From an uncultured Haloferula sp. (GTDB lineage Bacteria; Verrucomicrobiota; Verrucomicrobiae; Verrucomicrobiales; Akkermansiaceae), in NCBI GenBank assembly GCA_946885645.1, contig CAMPGU010000287.1, forward strand, positions 1 to 5,304: 5,304 nucleotides of DNA, in the 5' to 3' direction. Every line of letters starts with the position of its first letter. Within the stretch, counting starts at the first letter, position 1. The translations under genes were made by a program, and so were the position numbers. The notes under the pieces are model-generated. The model did no database searches, had not been told where the DNA came from, and worked only from the letters and a program-made list of their open reading frames with translations. Positions 1-5,304 of this stretch are shown here, in pieces.

Positions 1-17
1 ACGCTCTTCTTAGCGCG

Positions 18-36
18 CCGCCGAAGCCTTCCGCGG
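18..36 (-). terminator. Possible hairpin just after the YlbF-family stop codon
   Basis: One base after the minus-strand stop codon is an inverted repeat: CCGCGGAAG and CTTCGGCGG (minus strand) pair over about eight positions with one mismatch around a tiny GC-rich loop. No T-run follows, so it is not a classic intrinsic terminator. It could be a weak terminator, an mRNA 3'-end stabiliser, or chance in GC-rich DNA. Confidence 0.25.
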
Positions 37-37
37 A

Positions 38-454
38 TTAGTGGGAGCAACCGCAGCCGCCACCACAGCAGCCGTCGTCGGCAAGCTCGGCCTCGGTCGG
101 GACGCGGCCCAGTTCAAGCGTGGTCGTGACGTATTTCGCGATGGTCCGCTGGAGATTCTCCAGTTCGCCTTGGGCATCGAGGAAGGCGCTGGCCACCTCA
201 TTGCGCATCAGTTCGTCGCGAGCGGCCTCGAACTCGCTGATTTCGGAAGGTGCCAGCTTGATCCCCGCGTGCTGCTTCTGATGAAGCTCTTCGCCGCGCT
301 CGTGGACGGTCTGGTACATCAGGCGGGCGGCATCATCGCCGAGAAAGCGCTCCACATCCTTCTGGAGCTGCGTGAAGCGGGAGTCCCCGGCGATCGCGGC
401 ACAGAGTTCGCGGGTTTTTTCCAGGACAGGAGAGGTCTCGGCTAGCAGAGTCAT
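38..454 (-). CDS. YlbF/YmcA (Com_YlbF) family protein with Cys-rich C-terminal tail
   Basis: This is a complete 138-residue, mostly helical protein. Residues 1-115 read as the Com_YlbF fold: long amphipathic helices, a central segment around LAPSEISEFEAARDEL (68-83), then the family-type stretch FLDAQGELENLQRTIAKYV (91-109). After a short linker the protein ends in a tail with C129, C130, C134, C136 and H138, a plausible metal or iron-sulfur ligand set. In Bacillus subtilis, YlbF acts with YmcA and YaaT in a complex that carries Fe-S clusters and affects competence, sporulation, biofilm formation and mRNA processing by RNase Y. Whether this distant homologue does the same is unknown, and no YmcA or YaaT gene lies nearby. 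The start is the ATG at 454, preceded by a purine-rich Shine-Dalgarno-like AGGGGAAGG. The gene is divergent from the hydrolase gene. The fold call is fairly secure; the function is not. Confidence 0.85.
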   Translation of the reverse strand: MTLLAETSPVLEKTRELCAAIAGDSRFTQLQKDVERFLGDDAARLMYQTVHERGEELHQKQHAGIKLAPSEISEFEAARDELMRNEVASAFLDAQGELENLQRTIAKYVTTTLELGRVPTEAELADDGCCGGGCGCSH

Positions 455-514
455 GGCCTTCCCCTAGTCCCGTCGGAGCGGACTGGCAAACGCGATCTTG
501 CGAAATTACGCCGC
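455..514. promoter_or_regulatory. Divergent intergenic region between the YlbF-family and hydrolase genes
   Basis: The 60 bp between two divergent starts must hold at least the leader of both genes and probably one or both promoters. I see no convincing -35/-10 pair on either strand. The only AT-richer patch is GAAATTA, around 501-507. The hydrolase promoter may lie inside the start of the YlbF-family gene. The regulatory role is inferred only from gene orientation. Confidence 0.35.
457..465 (-). promoter_or_regulatory. Shine-Dalgarno-like site of the YlbF-family gene
   Basis: On the minus strand AGGGGAAGG lies two bases before the ATG at 454, and its AGGGG part lies six bases before it. It is the clearest purine-rich ribosome binding site in the window and supports this start. 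The other genes here have weak or no such site. Confidence 0.55.
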
Positions 515-1570
515 TTGGTGCCGTATCACCGGGCACCCGTGAACCGCATCCGTCGCTATCTTTTCCGCACGGCCGCGGTTCTCGCCCTGCTTGCCATCGG
601 GATTCTCGTCGCGATTGCGTGGTATGGCTCGGAACGGCTGGTCTCTCCCCAACGACGGGTGCTCCAGGACTACCACAAGGACATCCTCGGCAATCCCGCC
701 GAGTATGGACTTCAGCTCCAGGCATTCACCGGACCCGAGGATACCCCCTGCCTCCTCGTCACGCCCTCTTCCACCCCGGGCGGAGCCAAGAAATCCCGGA
801 TCGTCCGCGAGGAGCTGCAGCGCCGCGGGGTTCCCGTGCCGCCATGGGGCTCGCAGCTCGGCACCGTGGTGCTGCTCTACGGGCACTCCGGGCGCAAGGA
901 GGACCACCTGCCGATCTGCGAGCGGTTCTGTGCCGCCGGCTTCCGCTGCATCCTCATGGACATTCCCGGGCAGGGCGATCATCCTGCTAAATTCGGGACT
1001 TTCGGGGTGGCGGAGGCTCCTTTGATCGGGAAGGTACTGGCAGAGGCCGCCGCGCGGTTCTCCTTCGACGCCGCGCCCGCCTGCCTCTTCGGTGTTTCCC
1101 AAGGCGGCGCGATCGCCCTGCAGACCGCTGCCACGGCCCCCTCGATCTGGAGCGGGGTCGCCAGCGTGGCTACTTTCAGCTCGCTTGATCGCCCCGTGTT
1201 GAGATCGGCGGAAGAGATCGTGCCGGAGCAGATGCACTTTTGCTGCCCCTTGGCCGCCTTGTGCGTCGGATGCGGGACAAAGGTCCGAGCCGGATTCTGG
1301 CCCGCCGACATCCGCCCGGTCGATGCGGCCGCCAAGCTGAACATGCCGGTCTTCATCGCCCATGGCGATGAGGACCCATACATCGGCATCGACCAAGCCC
1401 GCGAGATTTTCGCCGCCGTTCCCGCAAGCAGGAAAACCTTCCGCGTGGTGAAGGGGGCGGACCACAACAAGGTATTGTCCATGGGCTCCCACGGCTTGTA
1501 CGCCGACATCTGCCAATTCCTGCTCGAGTCGGTCCAGAGCCCTCCCCGCCACTTCGAGCGCGTGGAGTAA
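515..1570 (+). CDS. Membrane-anchored alpha/beta hydrolase
   Basis: The protein has 351 residues from the TTG at 515. In-frame GTG codons at 518 and 539 (residues 2 and 9) are alternative starts. None has a good ribosome binding site, and the GTG at 539 would give a compact basic N-terminus. A basic segment (RIRRYLFR) precedes one hydrophobic helix (about 19-36), so it is probably an N-terminal signal anchor with the catalytic domain outside the cytoplasm. The alpha/beta hydrolase core shows an oxyanion-type YGHSG at 122-126, the nucleophile elbow GVSQG with Ser195, the acid in HGDEDP (probably Asp287) and the base His317 in GADHNK, all in the order expected for the triad. The substrate cannot be told; esterase, lipase or peptidase-like activity is possible. 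The region before the acid has an odd Cys cluster (C243, C244, C250, C253). The gene converges on the next gene with a 19-bp gap and no obvious terminator between them. Confidence 0.88.
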   Translation: MVPYHRAPVNRIRRYLFRTAAVLALLAIGILVAIAWYGSERLVSPQRRVLQDYHKDILGNPAEYGLQLQAFTGPEDTPCLLVTPSSTPGGAKKSRIVREELQRRGVPVPPWGSQLGTVVLLYGHSGRKEDHLPICERFCAAGFRCILMDIPGQGDHPAKFGTFGVAEAPLIGKVLAEAAARFSFDAAPACLFGVSQGGAIALQTAATAPSIWSGVASVATFSSLDRPVLRSAEEIVPEQMHFCCPLAALCVGCGTKVRAGFWPADIRPVDAAAKLNMPVFIAHGDEDPYIGIDQAREIFAAVPASRKTFRVVKGADHNKVLSMGSHGLYADICQFLLESVQSPPRHFERVE

Positions 1571-1589
1571 AAGCAGGAGCAGGCGCCGC

Positions 1590-2414
1590 TCAGTCTCCTC
1601 CCCCGCCGCAGCCACCGCCGCAGCCACCGCCTCCGCCACAGCCGGAGGATCCGCAGCCCGAGGACGAACTGCAGCCGGAGGATCCGCCACCGCTATCGCC
1701 ATCACTGGATGATCCGCAGCCGCTGGAATGCGAGCTACAGCCGGAGGTCCCGCCGCCGCCGGAATCGCTGGAATTCCCGCGCTGCTTGCGAGCCGCCACG
1801 ATCGCGAGCGCCACGATCATGACCAGAAAAGCGGCCGCGATCACGAGGCCGGATGCCGCTTCCGAGCCGAGGGCCATCATCGGAGTGCACCCGGCGAGCA
1901 CCGGCAATATCGCAAGGGCTGCGACTCCGGCGGACCACCGGAGGGCGGCTTTCGTCGGGATCGTCCCACGAGTGCCTGCCTTTCGCGCCGGTGCCGGCCG
2001 GAACCGCTCCATCGCCGGCGGCCAGATGTCGGCCGGAGGCTCTTCCCCGAAGTGGAGGCGGTAGCTCTCCAGGGTACGGGCGTACCAGCCGGTGAACTTC
2101 GCATCTTCCGCCGTGCCACCCTCCGTGGGATCATGGTGCAAAGGCTTCCCCAATACGCCGCCACAAAGATCATCCCAATAGGACCGGGTGTAACAGAGAT
2201 GGAGATGCCAAGCCTCGTCGATTTGCTCGGAAGGAGTCACCGGATGTCCCGCCCGCATGGCCAGCCAGACGAAGCGCAGGTACTCGCGGAGCACGCGGCG
2301 GGCATACCCGCGGCTCCAGCCGTTGTCGCGGGCCAAGCGGGCGCTGAAGGGGAAGGAAGCGCCGGGCTTATCCAGTTCGAAGGACTCCAATCGCAAAAGC
2401 AATTCGTCTTTCAT
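1590..2414 (-). CDS. GRDP-like glycine-rich domain-containing membrane protein with Gly/Ser/Cys tail
   Basis: I place the start at the ATG at 2414 (274 residues, beginning MKDELLLRLESF), which directly precedes conserved-looking sequence. The frame stays open to a GTG at 2510, with another ATG at 2432, but the added residues look like translated leader. Residues 1-140 form a soluble domain with FPFSARLARDNGWS (21-34), IDEAWHLHLCYTRSYW (65-80), a short LGKPLHHDPTEGG segment (88-100) and YRLHFGEEPPADIWP (118-132). This pattern resembles the glycine-rich domain-containing (GRDP-like, DUF1399-type) proteins, where a WHxH motif is typical. Two hydrophobic helices follow (about 158-175 and 189-208), then a tail (213-274) almost entirely of Gly, Ser and seven Cys. 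The biochemical role of the family in bacteria is not established. An LAGC sequence resembles a lipobox but is internal, at the end of the first helix. The family assignment is from memory of motifs and is moderately sure. Confidence 0.82.
   Translation of the reverse strand: MKDELLLRLESFELDKPGASFPFSARLARDNGWSRGYARRVLREYLRFVWLAMRAGHPVTPSEQIDEAWHLHLCYTRSYWDDLCGGVLGKPLHHDPTEGGTAEDAKFTGWYARTLESYRLHFGEEPPADIWPPAMERFRPAPARKAGTRGTIPTKAALRWSAGVAALAILPVLAGCTPMMALGSEAASGLVIAAAFLVMIVALAIVAARKQRGNSSDSGGGGTSGCSSHSSGCGSSSDGDSGGGSSGCSSSSGCGSSGCGGGGGCGGGCGGGGD
1593..1775. repeat. Low-complexity repetitive DNA encoding the Gly/Ser/Cys tail
   Basis: The 3' part of the GRDP-like gene is built from short CCG/CAG-type repeats. 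On the plus strand CAGCCGGAGGATCCGC occurs exactly at 1639-1654 and 1672-1687, 33 bases (11 codons) apart, and again with two differences at 1738-1753. CCGCCGCAGCCA-type units repeat near 1608-1630. The frame is kept throughout, so the repeats make Gly/Ser/Cys codons on the minus strand. The repeats could allow in-frame changes in tail length. Confidence 0.7.
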
Positions 2415-2563
2415 GCGGGTCCATCCCAACATGTCCCGCCGTCCCCGTCGCTTTGAAAAACCGCCACCGTGTGTAACTGCACGGCTCCCTCGTTCCAGCT
2501 TCGATGGCACGATCCGAGGTCGCCATTTGGCGATACCGGGGGCGCGGATCTCCGGGAGAGCCC
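2415..2563. other. Upstream region of the GRDP-like gene
   Basis: This stretch between the terminator and the chosen start should hold the promoter of the GRDP-like gene. I see no confident -35/-10 pair. It contains two small inverted repeats, TCGCCA-TT-TGGCGA at 2520-2533 and TCTCC-G-GGAGA at 2549-2559, either of which could be an operator or chance. The purine stretch GGGATGGA ends five bases before the ATG at 2414 and may serve as a weak ribosome binding site. Confidence 0.35.
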
Positions 2564-2599
2564 AAAAAAAGGCGCGGGGAACATTGCCCCCGCGCCTTT
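2564..2599 (-). terminator. Strong intrinsic (Rho-independent) terminator after the TPR gene
   Basis: Read on the minus strand, AAAGGCGCGGGG pairs perfectly with CCCCGCGCCTTT (12 bp, nine of them G:C or C:G) around an 8-base loop, followed by a run of seven T residues in all. The hairpin begins 25 bases after the TPR stop codon and faces the direction of the secretin-TPR unit. It marks the end of that transcript and separates it from the GRDP-like gene. On the plus strand the hairpin is followed only by TTTCTT, so any activity there would be weaker. Confidence 0.93.
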
Positions 2600-2624
2600 C
2601 TTGATTCTTCCAGCGAGGCTAGCC

Positions 2625-4013
2625 TCAGGCGTAGGAGGATTCCACGCGCTGGGCCACGTCGCGATAGCCGTAATCGACCTCGTAAATCTGTTTGAAGGCA
2701 TCAAGCGCGCCCCCCTTGTCGCCCATTTCCTCGTGGATCAGGCCCTTCTCGTAAAGGACTTCCTTCTTGACGTTGTCCATGGCGACCAGGTCTCCAAGTG
2801 CGTCGGCGAGCTGCTTGGAGGCCATGTCGAGCATGCCCTTCGCCTTGAAAGTCCGGCCGAGGAGCAGGAGCACCTTCGACTGGATGTGCGGATTGCGCTT
2901 CGCCTGCTGGAGCTGCGGGATCGCACCGCTGTAGTCTCCGGCATTGTAATACGCCTGCCCCAGTTCGTAGCGGAGGACAGGATCGGTCGGGTTTACCTCC
3001 ACGCGCTTCTTGGCTTCTTCCAAGGTTTCAGCGATGCGGGCGGCCTTGCGCTCCGCAAGCATGGCCTGCACTTCCGGATCGTCGGGATTGGACTTCGCCC
3101 GCTCCTCGAGTTCCTTCATCTGTTGCTCGGCCACCCTGTCCTTCATGTGGCCGGCCTTCGTTTGCAGGGCGACGTCGCCGTTGCTCAGGCTGAACCCCCA
3201 GGAGTAGAAGGTGAAGGCGTTCGACCAATCTTCCAATTGCTCGAAGATGGCCGCCAAATCCTTCACCACCGGCAGGTCGTTCGCGTTCTCGTTGTACTTC
3301 GCGATGAGACGGTCGCGCCGGTCTTCCAATTGGTCGCGGGTGAGGCCGGACTTCGCCGCCAGGTCGAGCTCGGCGGCTTGACCCTTGTTGCGCTGGAGAT
3401 CCTCCATCTTGGCGGTCTCGCTCCAGCCGCCCTTTTTCATCGAGGCGCGGGCGGTGCAATCCTTCTCGCCCTTGATCGCGGCGGAGTCGGTCGGGTGATG
3501 CTTGATGATGTCCCGATAAACCTCGGCGGCTTTCTGCGGCTCTTCGTTCGCGATGTAGAAGGTGGCCAGCTTGTGCAGCAGCTTTGCCTCCTCCGGATGG
3601 CCGCGCCGGACGGTGTCCAGGGCGAATGCGGCGCTTTCCGGCATCTGGAGCAGGTTGAAGGCCTCGAACAGCAAGTCATTGAGCTCCGGATTATAAGGAT
3701 CCTTTTCCAGCTCCTCCTCGATCAGGGGAAGAGCGGCCACCGGGTCCTTTTTCAACTGGCTCGAGATCTTCATGTTCCCCATGCCGCCGCCCTTCATGCC
3801 GAAAAGACCCCGGGATTTTTTGGGGCCGCCTTGCACGATACTTTCGCACTGGCGCAGCAATTTGCGGCCTTCCAGAAAGAAGGGCGCGTCCTTGAGGACG
3901 GACTGGATCAGCTTCACGGCATAGCCGTGATTGTTGGTCTTGGTCGCGGTGATTGCCTTGAGCCACAAGGCCTTCACATTAGGCGCGAGTTCCGATTCGA
4001 TGATTTCGGGCAT
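2625..4013 (-). CDS. Tetratricopeptide repeat protein
   Basis: The protein has 462 residues from the ATG at 4013. An open extension to a TTG at 4166 only translates the intergenic spacer, so it was not used. No signal peptide or membrane helix is seen, so it is probably cytoplasmic. Helix-turn-helix TPR-like units are visible at about 10-43, 140-175, 243-277, 342-375 and 412-447. The best matches carry the expected small residues, for example LGQAYYNAGDYSGAIPQL (351-368) and EKGLIHEEMGDKGGALDAF (422-440). A Gly/Met/Lys-rich linker (62-90, with GLFGMKGGGMGNMK) separates the N-terminal unit from the rest, and residues 290-340 are highly charged and may form a coiled coil. The protein is likely a scaffold for protein-protein contacts. 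It follows the secretin gene on the same strand with a 149-bp spacer and ends at a strong terminator, suggesting a shared transcript. The leader lacks a Shine-Dalgarno site but has an A7 run about 17-23 bases before the start. The partner is unknown. Confidence 0.9.
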   Translation of the reverse strand: MPEIIESELAPNVKALWLKAITATKTNNHGYAVKLIQSVLKDAPFFLEGRKLLRQCESIVQGGPKKSRGLFGMKGGGMGNMKISSQLKKDPVAALPLIEEELEKDPYNPELNDLLFEAFNLLQMPESAAFALDTVRRGHPEEAKLLHKLATFYIANEEPQKAAEVYRDIIKHHPTDSAAIKGEKDCTARASMKKGGWSETAKMEDLQRNKGQAAELDLAAKSGLTRDQLEDRRDRLIAKYNENANDLPVVKDLAAIFEQLEDWSNAFTFYSWGFSLSNGDVALQTKAGHMKDRVAEQQMKELEERAKSNPDDPEVQAMLAERKAARIAETLEEAKKRVEVNPTDPVLRYELGQAYYNAGDYSGAIPQLQQAKRNPHIQSKVLLLLGRTFKAKGMLDMASKQLADALGDLVAMDNVKKEVLYEKGLIHEEMGDKGGALDAFKQIYEVDYGYRDVAQRVESSYA

Positions 4014-4050
4014 GGAGCGAGAAAGGATGTTTTTTTGGAAGATTTCGGGC

Positions 4051-4061
4051 GTTCCCGGAAC
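4051..4061. repeat. Perfect 11-bp inverted repeat GTTCC-C-GGAAC
   Basis: GTTCCCGGAAC has five-base arms around one central base. A further GGAAC on the plus strand at 4066-4070 makes two GTTCC direct repeats on the minus strand. The cluster lies 38-57 bases upstream of the TPR start, where an operator could sit. It is short enough to be chance. Confidence 0.4.
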
Positions 4062-4120
4062 CGACGGAACAAACTGAGACCTGAAGCCGGATTTTGGCAA
4101 GTCCCGGGATGGGGAGAGCC

Positions 4121-4162
4121 GCAGATTGAACCTCCGCGGCCTCCCGGCGCCCTCAATTCTGC
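4121..4162. repeat. Imperfect inverted repeat after the secretin stop codon
   Basis: On the plus strand GCAGATTGA at 4121-4129 pairs with TCAATTCTGC at 4153-4162 through nine base pairs with one bulged base. The loop is long and GC-rich and can fold further. On the minus strand the stem begins directly after the TGA of the secretin gene. No T-run follows, so it is more likely an mRNA stabilising or processing hairpin, or a weak terminator, than a full intrinsic terminator. Confidence 0.5.
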
Positions 4163-5304
4163 TCAACGACCTTTGACAAAACCCCTCGGCCGGGAACTCG
4201 CGCGGCGCGCGCCGCCCTCGCTCTCGGGAATCACCTCCACCGCCACGGAGCCTCCTTTGCCCTTCAGCTCGGTGATCGTGCTCTTCGTCGGCAGGACTCC
4301 CGGCCCCTCGATGAATTCGCGGTTCTCATCGTCGATCTTGTAGCGGGCGTCCATGTCCACCTGGGCATCGTAGAGGGAACTGGAGTCGTTGATGATCTTC
4401 GGTTGGATGAAAATCAGCAGTTCCTCGCGTTCCTCGCCGTTGGTGGTGGATCCGAAAAGCGCGCCCACCCAGGGAATCTGGCTGAGGATGGGGATGCCGG
4501 AACGAATCTTGCGGTCGCGGGTGGTGATCAGTCCCCCGAGCACGATCGTTTCTCCGTTCGGCACGGTCACGGTAGTTACCAGCTCGCGGGTGGCGATCGT
4601 GGGCACCTCGCCCACGCCTTCGATCACCTGGCTACCCAGCACCTCGTCGTTCAGGAGGTAGATCTGGAGCGTCACCTCGTCGTCGGAATTCACCAGCGGG
4701 ATGACTTCGAGTGCCAGCACCACGTTCTGGTATTCGATATTGGTGCTCTGGCCGGTCGTGCCGCTGTTGAAGCTGTTGGTCGGCACGGCGATCCTCTGGC
4801 CGCTGGAAATGGTGCCCTTCTGGTTGTTCGCCATGAAGACGGTCGGGCGGGAAATCACGTTGAATTTGTCCGAGGCCTGGAGCGCCTGGAGGTAAAGATT
4901 CATGTGCTGCCCGATCTTGCCGTAGATCCCGAGGCCGGCGCCGGCCGCCAGGCTGCCCGGATTGAAATCGGTGCCGTCCAGCGGGACGAGCGGGCCATCG
5001 CCACTGCCGCCCCGGCCACCGATCGCATTGTCGCCGCGGATATCGAGCGTTCGGAGGTAATCGATGCCGTAGTTCAGGTCCTCGCCGAGCGAAAGCTGGC
5101 CGAACACGCAGGAAATCATGACCTGCTCCGCCTTCACGTCGATCTCGTCGAGCAGCTTGGTGATGATCTCCAAGCTGGCCGGAGGCCCTTGGACGACGAG
5201 CGAGTTGGTGATATTGTCCGCGACCAGCAGCGTGCGGCCCACGAGCAGAGACTGAGGCGCACTGTTGACGTCGGGCTCGCTGAGGTTGCCGCCGGCACCT
5301 CCCC
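4163..5304 (-). CDS. Secretin (type II secretion GspD / type IV pilus PilQ superfamily), 5' end beyond window
   Basis: The frame is open through the right edge, so 379 C-terminal residues are visible and the N-terminus is missing. A GTG at 5242 is only an internal codon; in-frame sequence continues upstream with LSEPDVNSAPQSLL. Visible residues 21-60 (LLVADNITNSLVVQGPP and LLDEIDVKAEQVMI) are the end of an N-domain of the secretin_N type. Residues 60-305 form the outer-membrane barrel domain, with NVISRPTVFMANNQKG in the gate region. The secretin signature (plus-strand 4454-4555) fits the known pattern: GETIVLGGL, eleven residues, then IPILSQIPWVGALF, followed by ELLIFIQPKII. The protein forms a multimeric outer-membrane channel for protein export or a pilus. 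A C-terminal extension of about 75 residues ends in a basic tail (RRASSRPRGFVKGR), which could contact a pilotin or partner. GspD is likelier than PilQ from sequence feel, but I do not assign a symbol. The TPR gene lies downstream on the same strand. Confidence 0.93.
   Translation of the reverse strand, partial: GGAGGNLSEPDVNSAPQSLLVGRTLLVADNITNSLVVQGPPASLEIITKLLDEIDVKAEQVMISCVFGQLSLGEDLNYGIDYLRTLDIRGDNAIGGRGGSGDGPLVPLDGTDFNPGSLAAGAGLGIYGKIGQHMNLYLQALQASDKFNVISRPTVFMANNQKGTISSGQRIAVPTNSFNSGTTGQSTNIEYQNVVLALEVIPLVNSDDEVTLQIYLLNDEVLGSQVIEGVGEVPTIATRELVTTVTVPNGETIVLGGLITTRDRKIRSGIPILSQIPWVGALFGSTTNGEEREELLIFIQPKIINDSSSLYDAQVDMDARYKIDDENREFIEGPGVLPTKSTITELKGKGGSVAVEVIPESEGGARRASSRPRGFVKGR

Larger units (their letters stand above)
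4014..4162. other. Spacer between the secretin and TPR genes
   Basis: This 149-bp gap is longer than expected for tightly coupled genes. It holds an imperfect stem-loop right after the secretin stop codon (4121-4162), a GTTCC repeat cluster (4051-4070), and an A7 run on the minus strand (4030-4036) before the TPR start. A TTGCCA at about 4097-4102 on the minus strand resembles a -35 box, but no good -10 follows. It may hold a second promoter or an RNA element that adjusts the ratio of the two products. This is inference. Confidence 0.4.

Noticed and set aside
41..445. Plus-strand open frame of 134 codons opposite the YlbF-family gene
   Set aside because: It is antisense to a recognisable family protein and has no features of its own.
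1571..1600. Possible terminator between the convergent hydrolase and GRDP-like genes
   Set aside because: Only a four-base GAGC/GCTC stem around a GGCGCC core is seen, with no T-run on either strand.
506..1705. Minus-strand open frame of 399 codons opposite the hydrolase gene
   Set aside because: The translation is Ala/Gly/Arg-rich with no domain, while the plus strand has a full catalytic triad in order.
1593..1760. Repetitive DNA that might be a CRISPR or satellite array
   Set aside because: The units are short, overlapping and in frame with the Gly/Ser/Cys tail; there are no spacers of uniform length.
1728..2456. Plus-strand open frame of 242 codons opposite the GRDP-like gene
   Set aside because: It has no domain, and the minus strand has conserved motifs and membrane helices. 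It is a shadow frame.
4075..4102. TTGCCA as a -35 box for the TPR gene
   Set aside because: At 17-base spacing the -10 position reads TCAGTT, a poor match, so no promoter is called.
4014..4166. Longer TPR protein starting at the TTG at 4166
   Set aside because: The added 51 residues are translated spacer overlapping the stem-loop and the secretin stop codon; the ATG at 4013 starts the helical domain cleanly.
2469..4343. Plus-strand open frame of 624 codons opposite the TPR gene
   Set aside because: It lies antisense to a convincing TPR gene, crosses the strong terminator and a gene boundary, and its translation has no recognisable domain. Long antisense frames are common in GC-rich genes.

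Overview
The window is GC-rich, compact bacterial DNA with four complete protein genes and one gene cut by the right edge. No RNA gene, transposase, integrase, attachment site or CRISPR array is visible. The gene set fits an environmental, outer-membrane-bearing bacterium: a secretin, a TPR protein, a GRDP-like membrane protein with a Gly/Cys tail, and a YlbF-family protein with a Cys tail. My best guess is Verrucomicrobiota (Luteolibacter/Haloferula-like). This rests on protein style, high GC and weak Shine-Dalgarno sites, not on a marker gene, so treat it as tentative.

Left part (1-1570): a minus-strand YlbF/YmcA-family protein (38-454) ending in a Cys/Gly/His tail is divergent from a plus-strand, membrane-anchored alpha/beta hydrolase (515-1570). 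They share a 60-bp gap. Middle (1590-2414): convergent with the hydrolase, 19 bp away, is a minus-strand gene for a GRDP-like protein. It has an N-terminal globular domain containing a WHLH motif, two transmembrane helices and a low-complexity Gly/Ser/Cys tail encoded by repetitive DNA.

Right part (2564-5304): a minus-strand unit runs leftward from the window edge: a secretin (type II secretion GspD/type IV pilus PilQ superfamily, 5' end missing), a 149-bp spacer with inverted repeats, a 462-residue TPR protein, and a strong intrinsic terminator at 2564-2599. This layout suggests that the TPR protein is expressed with, and may work with, the secretion or pilus machinery, but that link is inferred only from position.

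I see no clear undescribed defence or mobile system. The most unusual points are Cys clusters in three consecutive unrelated genes, the repetitive Gly/Cys tail on the membrane protein, and the structured spacer between the secretin and TPR genes.
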